From Sphingobacterium sp. xlx-96 (lineage in GTDB: Bacteria; Bacteroidota; Bacteroidia; Sphingobacteriales; Sphingobacteriaceae), in the NCBI RefSeq assembly GCF_011007365.1, contig NZ_WFKM01000002.1, positions 496,001-560,000 of the forward strand: a stretch of 64,000 bases of DNA. Reading direction: 5' to 3'. Below the pieces are notes generated by a model that was not told the DNA's origin, searched no databases, and saw only the letters and a program-made list of their open reading frames with translations. Below are positions 54,823-64,000 of the stretch, in pieces. Position numbers and translations under genes: made by a program. Position 1 is the first letter of the stretch. Each line of letters starts with the position of its first letter.

Positions 54823-55923
54823 TTAATAAATGACACAAACAGGCTTTTGCACAGATATCATTGAAGAACCCACCGCATGAAGCGTACCTTTTTTAGGATT
54901 GCGTTTGAAAACGGTTATCGCATTGCTTACCTGATTCGTTACGAACACCCACTTGCCACTTTTCGAGATGTTTAAATTTCTGGGAGAAATCCCTCCTGTA
55001 GAGGTAATATCTTTTACCCGTAAAGACTTATCTTTTAACACTTCATAACATACTATCACGTTGGCATCACCTCGGTTTGTAGCATACACGTACCTTCCAT
55101 CTTTGGAGATCTTGATATCGGCGGCACCATGCTCACCCAGGAAACCTGTTGCATAAATAGGTAGGATCTGTGTGTTTTTCCATTCACGTCCTTTCTGTTG
55201 GAATACAGCTAACTCTCCTGTCAACTCTAATACGGAATAAATAGTCTTCGCATCAGCAGCGACTACAAGGTGCCTCGGTCCTCCCCCTTTTTTTACAGCT
55301 ATGGTATCGAGACGATGCAAAGCAAATCGACCTGCCTCTTCTTTTACTTCATAAACATAAATCAAATCAGCTCCTAAATCAGAGACAAAAAGCTTTTTCC
55401 CATCTTTTGAGAAAAAAGCGGAATGAATATGGGATTTCAATTGTCGTTCTTGATTAATGCTGCTTCCATCAAACTGAATGAAATCCTCTTGCTGAGCCAG
55501 ACTTCCATCTTCCCGAATAGAAAATAAGATAAGGGAGCCACCGGAATAGTTGGATACTACAAGTACAGGTAAATTGGGGCTAACGGCCACATGACAAGGA
55601 TGTGCCCCCCTTGTAGGCAATTGATTTAAAAGAGCACCCGTTTTCAGATCCACCGCTGAGACCATCCCTTCATTGTCTTCGTTCACAGCATATAGTACTT
55701 GTCCATTTTTTGCCAAAAAAGATGGATTGCTCATTCTCAGCGTGGACTTAAAATTTGCTCGTCCGTTAGATTCGTCAAATTCATAACATTGTACACCGTC
55801 ACTTCCCCCTATTCCGGTATACGTGCCCACATAAAGGCTTGTCGTCTGCGCTACTACGGTAGGAAACAAACCAAAAGCTAATATACTAGAGATAAATAAT
55901 GCCATCTTCTTCAAATCAAACAT
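54823..55923 (-). CDS. exported lactonase / 6-phosphogluconolactonase-type beta-propeller
   Basis: A 366-residue protein with a signal peptide (about 1-25). A seven-bladed propeller follows, with the lactonase-family repeats (LYVGTYTGIGGSDGVQCYEF, HPCHVAVSPNLPVLVVSNY, GPRHLVVAADAKTIY, GISPRNLNISKSGKWVFV). The name 6-phosphogluconolactonase is customary for the YbhE fold, but the exported location makes that substrate unlikely, so a periplasmic sugar lactonase is more plausible. A stand-alone gene. Confidence 0.83.
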   Translation of the reverse strand: MFDLKKMALFISSILAFGLFPTVVAQTTSLYVGTYTGIGGSDGVQCYEFDESNGRANFKSTLRMSNPSFLAKNGQVLYAVNEDNEGMVSAVDLKTGALLNQLPTRGAHPCHVAVSPNLPVLVVSNYSGGSLILFSIREDGSLAQQEDFIQFDGSSINQERQLKSHIHSAFFSKDGKKLFVSDLGADLIYVYEVKEEAGRFALHRLDTIAVKKGGGPRHLVVAADAKTIYSVLELTGELAVFQQKGREWKNTQILPIYATGFLGEHGAADIKISKDGRYVYATNRGDANVIVCYEVLKDKSLRVKDITSTGGISPRNLNISKSGKWVFVTNQVSNAITVFKRNPKKGTLHAVGSSMISVQKPVCVIY

Positions 55924-56100
55924 ATTTCAGTCAAGTTAAAATTCGTTAAAAACCATGTTTACGCTCACCAAAAAGCTATATTCGTAAAAAAATGTCAGAC
56001 AAAGCTGGAATATAAAACCTTAGAATGATTATTCAGGTGAAAAATACAACTTTTACAAATTATTCTGATATTTTTGTAAACAAATATTGAGCTACAATCA

Positions 56101-56163
56101 CATGAAATACCCATGTAGTATATGCTATACAAACTCGCATAAAAACACTTTGGATATTCCATA
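56101..56163 (-). mobile_element. MITE-like element, copy C (shortened)
   Basis: On the minus strand it runs from TATGGAATATCC (56163-56152) to GGGTATTTCATG (56112-56101). Its left part matches copies A and B, but about 43 nt of the middle, including the 18-nt shared core, are absent. It lies in the region upstream of surA, 60 nt before its start codon, in opposite orientation to the gene. Confidence 0.5.
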
Positions 56164-56222
56164 TAGCCGCTAAAAGACAAACCGATCCCTCAACTGACGG
56201 ATCATGAAATAATTTTTTACAA

Positions 56223-57593
56223 ATGAAAAAAATCTTAGGGATATTCCTTGTTCTATCGACATATTTCTCACCTGTCATTGGACAAGATAAACTAGTAGAC
56301 CGCGTAATCTCGACCGTAGGATCAAGTCATATATTACAATCGGATCTGGAACTGGAGTACACACAGTTTCTAGCTCAAGGAAATCCTCCTAACGACAAGA
56401 TAAAATGTTATATACTTCAGCAATTGCTAACGCAGAAGCTATTAGCACAACAAGCCGTAATTGACTCTGTCGAAGTATCCGAAAGTGAGATTGACGATCA
56501 GCTGAACTTCCGTATTCGCTCGATGATTCAAAAAGCTGGCGGCAAGGAACGATTGGAAGAATTTTTAAACCGGTCTATCCTACAGCACAAAGAAGAAATG
56601 CGTCCAGCTGTAGCCGAGCAGTTAAAAGGGAACAAAATGCAGGGACAATTGGTTTCTAAAGTAGATGTAACACCTCAAGAGGTGAAAAAATATTTCCAAG
56701 GTCTAAATGCAGACAGCTTGCCTTATTTCAATACGGAAATTGAATATGCGCAATTGGTTATCAACCCTGTTTTGACGAAAGAAGAAAAAGAACAGTTCCG
56801 CACAAAAGCAGAAGGCTACAGAAAGCAGATATTGGACGGTTCCGACTTTGGAACCATTGCTCGTTTTCACTCTGAAGATGGTTCGGCTCCCTATGGCGGT
56901 GAGCTTGGTTTCAGCACACGGGACGCTTGGGTAAAGGAATTTTCGGCACAAGCGTTTAGACTAAAAGCCGGAGAGATATCCCCTGTATTCGAAACACAAT
57001 TTGGATTCCATTTTCTTCAGGTCCTAGAGAGACGTGGTGAAGAGGTCAATGTACGTCATATCCTTGTGAAAACTAAACCTACACAGGCTGCCCTCAACCG
57101 TGCCAAGGGTAAAATAGATAGTATATACAATCTTATTGTTGACTTAAAGAAAATGAACTTCAATACCGCGGCATCGATATATTCGGATGATAAAGAAACC
57201 AAATATAATGGTGGTGTTGTTACCAATATGGAAGATCGTTCTACATTGATCCCTGTTGATCAACTAGATGATGTCGCCGTATTTAATGCTATTGACCCAC
57301 TTAAAGAAGGGGATGTTTCTAAAGCTACTTTGTATACAGATAAAAGGACCGGCGAAACCTCTTATCGTATTTATTATCTTAAATCAAGAATAGCTCCGCA
57401 TAAAGCAAACTTGGATCAGGACTTTGCTAAGATCAAAGAAGCTGCACGTCAGGACAAAGTAAACCGTACCCTGAGTGAATGGTTTGAGTCCCGAAGAGAA
57501 ACCACTTACATAGACATAAATCCCGAGTTCATGTCCTGCGACGAATTAAAGGTCTGGGTCAACGATAAAGACAAAATTGCTAAAGGCAATTAA
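56223..57593 (+). CDS. periplasmic peptidyl-prolyl isomerase/chaperone (SurA-like)
   Basis: A 456-residue exported protein with signal peptide at 1-20 (MKKILGIFLVLSTYFSPVIG). A SurA N-terminal chaperone domain spans about 22-150 (DKLVDRVISTVGSSHILQSDLELE). Two parvulin domains follow (about 170-265: FGTIARFHSEDGSAPYGGEL, FGFHFLQVLERRG; and about 275-385: VNVRHILVKTKP, ASIYSDDKETKYNGGVV). It guides outer-membrane proteins through the periplasm. Its stop codon is inside a 51-nt perfect palindrome shared with the convergent gene. Confidence 0.9.
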   Translation: MKKILGIFLVLSTYFSPVIGQDKLVDRVISTVGSSHILQSDLELEYTQFLAQGNPPNDKIKCYILQQLLTQKLLAQQAVIDSVEVSESEIDDQLNFRIRSMIQKAGGKERLEEFLNRSILQHKEEMRPAVAEQLKGNKMQGQLVSKVDVTPQEVKKYFQGLNADSLPYFNTEIEYAQLVINPVLTKEEKEQFRTKAEGYRKQILDGSDFGTIARFHSEDGSAPYGGELGFSTRDAWVKEFSAQAFRLKAGEISPVFETQFGFHFLQVLERRGEEVNVRHILVKTKPTQAALNRAKGKIDSIYNLIVDLKKMNFNTAASIYSDDKETKYNGGVVTNMEDRSTLIPVDQLDDVAVFNAIDPLKEGDVSKATLYTDKRTGETSYRIYYLKSRIAPHKANLDQDFAKIKEAARQDKVNRTLSEWFESRRETTYIDINPEFMSCDELKVWVNDKDKIAKGN

Positions 57594-57640
57594 TAGAACA
57601 AGAAGGGGAAAGTTAAACTTTCCCCTTCTTGTTCTATTAA
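57590..57640. terminator. 51-nt perfect palindrome, bidirectional terminator
   Basis: 25-bp perfect arms (57590-57614 and 57616-57640) around a single A. AAGGGGAAAG/CTTTCCCCTT is the core. It begins at the surA stop and ends 12 nt before the stop of the convergent NTF2-like gene. Confidence 0.78.
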
Positions 57641-57651
57641 TTCATTATATT

Positions 57652-58521
57652 TTATCGCTCAAACAACATCTCGAGAATAACCCGCCATTGAAAATCATCT
57701 TTTAGCTGCCATACCCGTATATAGTTGAACTTAACATCCTTTTCTTTGGAATGGACCATTGCAGTACCCAAAGAATATGCAAACTCTCCGCTATAGGCCC
57801 TCCCCACATCAGTAGGTTCTGTGACGATGTCTATCCGTTGTTTCTTGAGAAAAGACAATACATTCTTCTTGCCAGAAATTTCTTCTTGCCAGGGGTAGTA
57901 AAAACGAACATCATCAGCTAGAAACTCAGAGTAAGCAGCATCGTTATTTGCTTTTAGTACAGTAGAAAACAATTGATCTGTGGACATCACGATATCCTCT
58001 CGCTGCTGAAGACGTACCTTCGAGCGATGCTTTAAATACCAAGAATCATCCGGTTCGTGATACCACAACTCCTTAGCGGCATTCTTACCATAATTCTCCA
58101 CTTCGGCACGTAATTCAACCTTCCAGTCTCCTTTTTTACCACGTTTCCAAATCGTCAAGTATTGACCATTACGCTTTACTGCTCCAACCTTTTGGAATTC
58201 CATCTTACCGGAGGTAACTCCCCACTCCAAGCTCTTGGAAACAACGGCAAAATTGGGATCCCAAGATAATACATCGGGAATATTCGGTCGGTTGTTCAGA
58301 TAGTTAAATGCATTTACGGCCGATGGCACATAAAAAACGGACTCCTTATCTATGATTGACGAAAAAGCCGCATGGGGTGACTGTGTCCTAGAGATAGTCG
58401 CCGCATTTCTATCGGCTGCAATCAACCCTCCCACCTTGTCCGGCAACTGGGCAAATAGTGCCTGCGCCGGCAACATCAAACAACTAAGGGATATGCTGGT
58501 TAAAAACCTATTATACTTCAT
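57652..58521 (-). CDS. exported NTF2/SnoaL-like protein of unknown function
   Basis: A 289-residue protein with a signal peptide (cleavage about 24, ALFAQ). It seems to hold two NTF2-like (DUF4440-type) domains. The first spans about 28-150 (SPHAAFSSIIDKESVFYVPS ... YLTIWKRGKKGDWKVELRAE). The second spans about 180-289 (NNDAAYSEFLADDVRFYYPW ... YIRVWQLKDDFQWRVILEM). Such domains bind small molecules or act as enzymes; no catalytic set can be fixed here. It lies 24 nt downstream of cysS on the same strand. Confidence 0.72.
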   Translation of the reverse strand: MKYNRFLTSISLSCLMLPAQALFAQLPDKVGGLIAADRNAATISRTQSPHAAFSSIIDKESVFYVPSAVNAFNYLNNRPNIPDVLSWDPNFAVVSKSLEWGVTSGKMEFQKVGAVKRNGQYLTIWKRGKKGDWKVELRAEVENYGKNAAKELWYHEPDDSWYLKHRSKVRLQQREDIVMSTDQLFSTVLKANNDAAYSEFLADDVRFYYPWQEEISGKKNVLSFLKKQRIDIVTEPTDVGRAYSGEFAYSLGTAMVHSKEKDVKFNYIRVWQLKDDFQWRVILEMLFER

Positions 58522-58545
58522 TTAAAACAATTTGAACCTACAATA

Positions 58546-60018
58546 TCAAATCTTATTCCAAAGTGTTCCTTCCTTACTATCTTTCAACTGAATTCCAATT
58601 GCAGACAGTTCTTGCCTGATACGATCAGAGGTGGTAAAATCTTTATTTTGCTTCGCTTCATTTCGAAGGCTAATCACCAATTCCATCAAGTCATCCATAC
58701 TCTGATTATCCCCCACAATCTGATCATCTTTTAAGCCCATAATATCAAATACAAACTCTTGCATCAGTTGCTTTAGGGAATCCAATGTTTGCACGTTGAC
58801 CTGTTGCTTACCATCGTAAATAGAATTAATAAGGCGTACAGCATCAAAAAGCTCAGCTATTAATATCGGACTGTTAAAATCATCATCCATTGCAGTATGA
58901 CAACGCTTCCGCAGCTCGTCCAGATCCACGTCTATCTTTGTCTTACCTGCCGGCGTAATTTTATCCAACAGCGCTATAGCAGACATTAGTCTTTTGTATC
59001 CCTTTTCTGCAGCATCTAGAGCCTCGTTTGAAAAATCCAGTGTGCTTCTATAGTGCGCTTGCAACATAAAGAAACGAACAGCCATTGGAGAATATCCCCT
59101 TTCAAGAAGTGGATGGTTACCAGTGAATAGCTCTCCCGGTAGGAATCCATTTCCTGCTGACTTGGACATACGTGCTCCATTTACAGTCAACATATTTGTA
59201 TGCATCCAATATTTAGCAGGTTGAACGTGATTACATGCCTCAGATTGAGCGATTTCGTTGGTGTGATGTGTAGCTGCCAAATCCATTCCGCCGCCATGTA
59301 TGTCAAATTGATCACCAAGGTACTTACGACTCATTGCCGAACACTCTATATGCCAACCAGGAAATCCTACACTCCATGGTGCAGGCCACCTCATGATATG
59401 CTCAGGTTTGGCTTTGATCCACAAGGCGAAATCCAACCGACCACGCTTTTCATCCTGTCCCCCTAATTCACGGGTATTATTTAACATATCCTCTAGATTA
59501 CGGTTGGTCAGGACCGTATAGTTATGTTCTTTAACATATTTATCGACGTCAAAATACACCGTTCCATTTACTTCATAAGCATACCCATTCGCCATGATCT
59601 GCTTAACCATCTCGATTTGTTCGGATATATGTCCTGTTGCAGTTGGCTCTATACTGGGCGGCAAGGTATTGAACATGCGCAACACATCGTGGAATCCCAG
59701 CGTGTATTTCTGCACAATCTCCATTGGCTCCAATTGCTCCAACTTAGCTTTCTTTGCAAATTTATCATCACCCTCATCATTATCGCCTTCTAGATGCCCT
59801 GCATCAGTGATATTACGTACGTATCGTACTTTATAACCTAAATGCAAGAGGTACCGAAAGATCAGATCAAAGGACACAAAAGTTCTACAATTTCCCAAAT
59901 GTACATCCGAGTAGACAGTAGGTCCACATACATATATACCGACAAGATTAGGATGAATAGGTTCAAACTTTTCCTTTTTGCGCGTTAGGGTATTGTATAC
60001 CGATAGATTGTGTTGCAT
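58546..60018 (-). CDS. cysS: cysteine--tRNA ligase
   Basis: A 490-residue class I aminoacyl-tRNA synthetase charging tRNA-Cys. C31 in CGPTVYSDVHLGN begins the zinc site, and HLGN (40-43) replaces HIGH. GFPGWHIECSAMSRKYLG and GGGMDLAATHHTNEIAQSEA supply the remaining zinc ligands, and ARMSKSAGN is the KMSKS loop. The length is normal. It lies 31 nt after der and may be co-transcribed with it. Confidence 0.95.
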   Translation of the reverse strand: MQHNLSVYNTLTRKKEKFEPIHPNLVGIYVCGPTVYSDVHLGNCRTFVSFDLIFRYLLHLGYKVRYVRNITDAGHLEGDNDEGDDKFAKKAKLEQLEPMEIVQKYTLGFHDVLRMFNTLPPSIEPTATGHISEQIEMVKQIMANGYAYEVNGTVYFDVDKYVKEHNYTVLTNRNLEDMLNNTRELGGQDEKRGRLDFALWIKAKPEHIMRWPAPWSVGFPGWHIECSAMSRKYLGDQFDIHGGGMDLAATHHTNEIAQSEACNHVQPAKYWMHTNMLTVNGARMSKSAGNGFLPGELFTGNHPLLERGYSPMAVRFFMLQAHYRSTLDFSNEALDAAEKGYKRLMSAIALLDKITPAGKTKIDVDLDELRKRCHTAMDDDFNSPILIAELFDAVRLINSIYDGKQQVNVQTLDSLKQLMQEFVFDIMGLKDDQIVGDNQSMDDLMELVISLRNEAKQNKDFTTSDRIRQELSAIGIQLKDSKEGTLWNKI

Positions 60019-60049
60019 ATAAAAACAGATAATATATGGAGTGATCTAA

Positions 60050-61354
60050 TTATTTTTGTCTGAAATACACTTGAATAGGAACGCCATTAAAATCAAAGTG
60101 CTCCCGTAATTTGTTTTCTACAAACCGTTTATAAGGATCTTTAATATACTGAGGCAAGTTACAGAAGAAAGCAAACATCGGACTACGGCCTGGTAACTGA
60201 GTTGCATACTTAATCTTAATATACTTCCCTTTGATCGCTGGAGGAGGATAGTTTTCTATAATTTCCAACATCACATCATTCAATTTGGACGTAGGGATCT
60301 TCTTCGTCTTGTTCTGGAAAATTTCCATTGCTTTTTCCACAACTCTAAAGATACGTTGTTTCTCCGTAACAGAAGTGAACAAGATAGGCACATCTGTAAA
60401 CGGAGCGATCTTCTCTCTTATTCGAGCTTCGAACTCTTTCATCGTCTTGTGGTCTTTTTCGATGGTATCCCATTTATTTACCACAATAAGAATTCCTTTT
60501 TTATTCTTCTCCGCTAAATGAAAAATATTAATATCCTGTCCTTCTATCCCATCGTTGGCATCCAGCATCAAAACTACAACATCGGAATCCTCCAAAGCTT
60601 TGATCGTCCGCATGACCGAATAGAATTCTATATCTTCATTTACCTTACTTTTACGTCGAAGTCCAGCAGTATCTATCAGCAAAAACTCGTGTCCAAACTG
60701 ATTGTAGTGGATACGGATAGAATCTCTCGTGGTACCTGCGACGTCTGTAACAATATTTCTATCCACACCCAATAATGCATTGGTCATGGATGACTTTCCT
60801 ACATTTGGACGACCTATGATCGCGACTTTAGGTAGTGGTGTATCTTCTTCCTCTTCTTCGTCTGGAAAGTTGGAAACTACCGCATCCAACAACTCTCCGG
60901 TGCCCGAACCGGTAGCCGAAGACACATTATAGATTTCGCCCAAGCCGAAAGCGTAAAATACTGCGGAATCATGGTGTAATTTGGCATGATCCACCTTATT
61001 AGCTACGACATATACAGGTTTGGATGTGCGACGTAATAGGTCAGCTATCTCATCATCCAGATCGGTGATCCCGGTCGTTACATCCACCATAAATATAATG
61101 ACGGAAGCTTCTTCGATAGCAATGTGCACCTGGTCACGTATGGCTTCTTCAAAAACATCGTCGGATCCGTGTACAAAACCACCGGTATCGATTACAGTAA
61201 ATTTTTTACCGATCCAATCTGCGACTTCATAGTGACGGTCACGTGTCACGCCACTAAAGTCATCTACTATCGCTTTACGACTCTCCGTCAAGCGGTTAAA
61301 CAAGGTCGACTTCCCTACGTTGGGGCGACCTACAATTGCAACAATGTTTGCCAT
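60050..61354 (-). CDS. der: ribosome biogenesis GTPase Der (EngA)
   Basis: A 434-residue tandem GTPase needed for 50S subunit assembly. First G domain: GRPNVGKST (9-17), DTGGF, NKVD. Second: [10 protein letters not shown] (about 180), [16 protein letters not shown]-terminal KH-like domain follows ([18 protein letters not shown] ... [15 protein letters not shown]). First gene of der-cysS-NTF2-like. A -7 box lies 74 nt upstream. Confidence 0.95.
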   Translation of the reverse strand: MANIVAIVGRPNVGKSTLFNRLTESRKAIVDDFSGVTRDRHYEVADWIGKKFTVIDTGGFVHGSDDVFEEAIRDQVHIAIEEASVIIFMVDVTTGITDLDDEIADLLRRTSKPVYVVANKVDHAKLHHDSAVFYAFGLGEIYNVSSATGSGTGELLDAVVSNFPDEEEEEDTPLPKVAIIGRPNVGKSSMTNALLGVDRNIVTDVAGTTRDSIRIHYNQFGHEFLLIDTAGLRRKSKVNEDIEFYSVMRTIKALEDSDVVVLMLDANDGIEGQDINIFHLAEKNKKGILIVVNKWDTIEKDHKTMKEFEARIREKIAPFTDVPILFTSVTEKQRIFRVVEKAMEIFQNKTKKIPTSKLNDVMLEIIENYPPPAIKGKYIKIKYATQLPGRSPMFAFFCNLPQYIKDPYKRFVENKLREHFDFNGVPIQVYFRQK

Positions 61355-61427
61355 ATCTTATATATTTTTTTTCTCGCGCGTTACCATCTCGGCAACTAAT
61401 CTTTTATTAAACAATAAATAGAAGCGA

Positions 61428-61435
61428 CAAAGTTA
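61428..61435 (-). promoter_or_regulatory. candidate -7 box for der
   Basis: Minus-strand TAACTTTG fits TAnnTTTG; the leader would be about 70 nt. The nearest TTG upstream is at a 26-nt spacing, too far for a good -33. Confidence 0.45.
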
Positions 61436-61481
61436 CGTAAAATCAGTGGTATTATTCTTTTCAATAACGCATTAAAACAGA

Positions 61482-61508
61482 GAGCTCCGTAGGAAACCTA
61501 TGGAGCTC
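61482..61508 (-). terminator. terminator downstream of the susD-like gene
   Basis: GAGCTCCGTAGG and CCTATGGAGCTC form a 12-bp stem (one G-U) with an AAA loop. On the minus strand a TCTGTTTT tract follows. It lies 31 nt after the susD stop. Confidence 0.68.
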
Positions 61509-61538
61509 AAAAGGAAGTAACATGATATTTACAAGTTA

Positions 61539-63272
61539 TTAATTACTTGTTGGATTTTGGGTCAATGTACCTGAATACGAATTTATCGCGGACTGTGGAA
61601 TATAATACACTACACGATAATCCTTTGCAGTGATCTGTTCCACTTGATTATGTGGCCCTGGATATCTTCTTGTCAATGACTTTCCATTTCTGAACACATC
61701 GTAGCTACGTTCAGCTTGATAAGCCAATTCCAACTGACGCTCCTTATCAATACGCTCACTTGCATTACTTGCATCTAAAGATGCATAACCTCCATTGATT
61801 ATGGATCTGTTGCGAATAAGATTTAGATCTTGTAATGCAGCGCCATAGTTGTTCAATTTTGCATAAGCTTCCGCACGATTTAAGTAAACCTCACCCAATC
61901 GGCTGATAACTGGAGAATGCAGATGTGAATCTTCCCCTTCTCTAGAGCTCTTCGTTATAAAAAACTGAGGGTAAGCACGATTTAAACTGATAAAATAATC
62001 TAAAACACCGGTATATGTTTTTCCATCTTTATAATTAATGGAATAAACACCTTGTTGCGCATTTACGACAGTCAGAATATAGGTCTCTTTATCATTCTTT
62101 GTACTTATTGTATTTCCAGAACGAACAACAGTATCCTGCACATAGCTTTGTATATTATTGGCGTCTTCACGAATAAAACGGAAGACTTCCAAATATTTAC
62201 CTGTTTTGTCGTTTTTAGCATAAGTAGGTTCTATAAAAGCCGCTCTAGCATCGACAATCTTATAGCTATCCGGTCTCCAATCATTTCGCCCAGTTTCATT
62301 CAATAAATCAATGTATTTTGCACTTGCATACATTTCACCCCAACCTTGACCACCTATATTTGCATACATACCCCCAACGCCGTAATAATGATCGTCACCC
62401 GAAAATTCAGATGCCAACCGCTTTACCGCAAAAATTGTCTCAGGATTAGCTTCTGGGGTATAAGTATTGTATCTCATAAACTGATCTCTACCCAAAAGAC
62501 TATAAAGTCCCGAACCGATAACTTTATCAGCGTATTCAACGGCTAGTTTTGCATACTCTACATTCGGAGACTCGTAAGTTCCGCTCATGTACAAATATAC
62601 GCGAGAAAGCATAGCTTGTGCTGCACCTTTAGAGGCAACAATAGGTTCTCTCTCTTTTCCATTTCTATCTTTAGCAATCATAGACTCTGCTTTTTTTAGA
62701 TCACTGATTACCTGCTCGTATACCTCCTTTACTGTAGAACGATCGGGCAATTGCAAATTGTTGATCACGTCATCTGGCGTACCATTTACGATAGGCACCC
62801 CAAGATTGGTTTCAGGACTTTGCGCATATGGCCTACCATAGGCACGAACCAAATAAAAATACAACATCCCTCTTAAATAATAGCACTCACCCAATTTACT
62901 ATCCATTTCTTCACTCTGCCCCTCTTTAATCATCTTCAAAATATTTGAAGTCTGAGCTATCGCGATGTAACTATCGTCCCAAAATTGGCTTAATCTATAA
63001 TTTTCTGGTGTACGAGAATAAGAAATAAACTCATAAAAGGCATCTGTGGAGGCGCCTCGAATCATCATATTATCACCAGCGTATTCGCCAGCCCGATGCA
63101 TCGGATCAGACCAAGCCTTCAATTGCGCATAAGCTCCATTCAACAGCGCGTCTATTGAAGCTTCTGGATCACTAGTTATATTACCAGTTTCCATTGAGCC
63201 GTAAGGCATTCTATCAATGTCGCAAGAGGCAAAAGAGGCCGATGCGATTAATAACATTAATATCTTCTTCAT
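61539..63272 (-). CDS. SusD/RagB family outer-membrane nutrient-binding lipoprotein
   Basis: A 577-residue surface lipoprotein. The signal has lipobox FASC (Cys18, in ASFASCDIDRMPYG). SusD helices with TPR-like content follow (EASIDALLNGAYAQLKAWSD, GECYYLRGMLYFYLVRAYG). The C-terminal SusD signature is SRLGEVYLNRAEAYAKLNN with LNLIRNRS. It would bind an oligosaccharide or other nutrient and sit as a lid on the SusC channel encoded 18 nt upstream. The ligand is unknown. No glycoside hydrolase is visible in the window, so the rest of the locus may lie to the right or be absent. Confidence 0.92.
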   Translation of the reverse strand: MKKILMLLIASASFASCDIDRMPYGSMETGNITSDPEASIDALLNGAYAQLKAWSDPMHRAGEYAGDNMMIRGASTDAFYEFISYSRTPENYRLSQFWDDSYIAIAQTSNILKMIKEGQSEEMDSKLGECYYLRGMLYFYLVRAYGRPYAQSPETNLGVPIVNGTPDDVINNLQLPDRSTVKEVYEQVISDLKKAESMIAKDRNGKEREPIVASKGAAQAMLSRVYLYMSGTYESPNVEYAKLAVEYADKVIGSGLYSLLGRDQFMRYNTYTPEANPETIFAVKRLASEFSGDDHYYGVGGMYANIGGQGWGEMYASAKYIDLLNETGRNDWRPDSYKIVDARAAFIEPTYAKNDKTGKYLEVFRFIREDANNIQSYVQDTVVRSGNTISTKNDKETYILTVVNAQQGVYSINYKDGKTYTGVLDYFISLNRAYPQFFITKSSREGEDSHLHSPVISRLGEVYLNRAEAYAKLNNYGAALQDLNLIRNRSIINGGYASLDASNASERIDKERQLELAYQAERSYDVFRNGKSLTRRYPGPHNQVEQITAKDYRVVYYIPQSAINSYSGTLTQNPTSN

Positions 63273-63290
63273 AAAACTATCTTCCTCTTC

Positions 63291-64000
63291 TTAAAATGTA
63301 ACGTTCACTCCAAACATAAACTTCCGAACGGTAGGATATACACTGGGGCCTGCCGAACTCAATATTTTCCCATCATCTTCCTTTACAGGGATTTCTGGAT
63401 CAACACCCGAATAATTAGTCCAGGTAAATATATTTTCACCTGAGAAAAACACCCGTAGATTTTTAACTTTATATCTTTCAAGGTTAAAGTTATACCCTAG
63501 TGTCATCGAACGTAGACGCAAGAAGTCAGAATCCTCCAAATAACGACTAGAGACTTTATTTCCATTCATATTGTTTTCATAACGTGCTACCGGATGAGTA
63601 GCAATATCCCCTGGTTTTTCCCAACGACTCCAGCCATCTTGCAACTTCATCTGATTACGATCCGTGTAAGTCCCGTCGGCATCATACTCCTGGCGTGAGT
63701 AGTTGTATATCTTCCCTCCTAAGGAATAACCAAATACAGCAGCCAAGTCGAATTGCTTATAACTCAAAAACGTATTAATACCGCCAAATATATCGGCAGA
63801 AGCCTTACCTAATTTCTCCATAGTTGCAGCAGCATAGTTAGATGTTGTCTTACGACCTATTTCATTACCATTACCATCACGATCTACAATATACCACATT
63901 GGCGCACCATTTTCCACGTTGACTCCTGCCCATTCTTTCAAGTAATAGGTATCTACAGGAAGACCAATATCCAACACCCTACTTGCAGAACCTGCGATAT
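63291..64000 (-). CDS. SusC/RagA TonB-linked outer-membrane transporter (C-terminal part)
   Basis: The last about 236 residues of a TonB-dependent SusC-like barrel; the frame runs off the right edge. Visible features are GKASADIFGGINTFLSYKQFDL, FGYSLGGKIYNYSRQEY, DSDFLRLRSMTLGYNF, LRVFFSGENIFTWTNYSGVDPEI and the C-terminal FMFGVNVTF ending. These are standard SusC blocks. It is 18 nt upstream of the SusD partner, with which it forms the uptake complex. Confidence 0.93.
   Translation of the reverse strand, partial: IAGSASRVLDIGLPVDTYYLKEWAGVNVENGAPMWYIVDRDGNGNEIGRKTTSNYAAATMEKLGKASADIFGGINTFLSYKQFDLAAVFGYSLGGKIYNYSRQEYDADGTYTDRNQMKLQDGWSRWEKPGDIATHPVARYENNMNGNKVSSRYLEDSDFLRLRSMTLGYNFNLERYKVKNLRVFFSGENIFTWTNYSGVDPEIPVKEDDGKILSSAGPSVYPTVRKFMFGVNVTF

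Noticed and set aside
1..64000. CRISPR arrays, tRNA genes, rRNA genes, prophage
   Set aside because: I saw no regularly spaced repeats, no cloverleaf-like intergenic segments and no phage structural genes. A tRNAscan or CRISPR finder run would be needed for certainty.

Overview
The window looks like a chromosomal segment from a member of the Bacteroidota, most likely Sphingobacteriaceae (Sphingobacterium or a close relative). The grounds are an A+T-rich sequence, Bacteroidota-type promoters (TTG about 20 nt before TAnnTTTG), a SusC/SusD pair, TPR/CHAT and OmpA-type envelope proteins, weak ribosome binding sites, and housekeeping proteins of Bacteroidota type. I see no rRNA, tRNA, CRISPR array, prophage or intact transposase. 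One structural RNA is present: a short SRP (4.5S-type) RNA at about 46657-46756.

Layout. 1-9.8 kb: a DUF2520 NAD(P)-binding protein, a membrane-anchored FMN glutamate-synthase-like protein, a MarR regulator, a nitrilase-family amidase, a polyprenyl synthase, a glycosyltransferase, an MIP18/SufT-like protein, a KhtT/KhtU-type K+/H+ antiporter and an MBL hydrolase. 9.9-13.9 kb: recJ, lptB and a GH3-family adenylating enzyme. 13.9-20.1 kb: an accessory-looking envelope module. It consists of an ECF-like sigma factor and a membrane TPR anti-sigma-like protein, divergent from a PKD/beta-barrel outer-membrane protein and a TPR-CHAT lipoprotein whose His/Cys dyad is intact. 20.4-30.7 kb: an OmpA-family protein, ilvE, the pdxA-cca-ORF3-miaA run, rsmA, an FAD monooxygenase and a 2-hydroxyacid dehydrogenase. 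30.7-39.7 kb: a UbiA-like protein, acs and a complete seven-gene Mrp antiporter operon. 39.7-54.5 kb: an EamA transporter, lptG/F, tgt, a GT2, rsmG, dprA, the SRP RNA, accD, merR, fbp, a phosphodiesterase, trmN6, mutS and mtgA. 54.8-64 kb: a lactonase, a SurA-type chaperone, an NTF2-like exported protein, cysS, der, a SusD and the C-terminal end of a SusC.

The most unusual signals lie in the 13.9-20.4 kb module. It is bracketed by two directly oriented copies of a 105-106 bp MITE-like element with 12-bp imperfect terminal inverted repeats. A third, shortened and inverted copy lies at 56101-56163, upstream of surA. The left copy sits in frame inside the 5' end of the PKD/barrel gene and appears to supply its start codon and much of its signal peptide. 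The sigma/anti-sigma/PKD-barrel/CHAT set is the best candidate here for an undescribed envelope signalling or proteolytic system. That function is inference from domains and gene order only.

The rest is mostly conserved core metabolism and envelope biogenesis. Several convergent gene pairs share perfect inverted repeats that look like bidirectional terminators.
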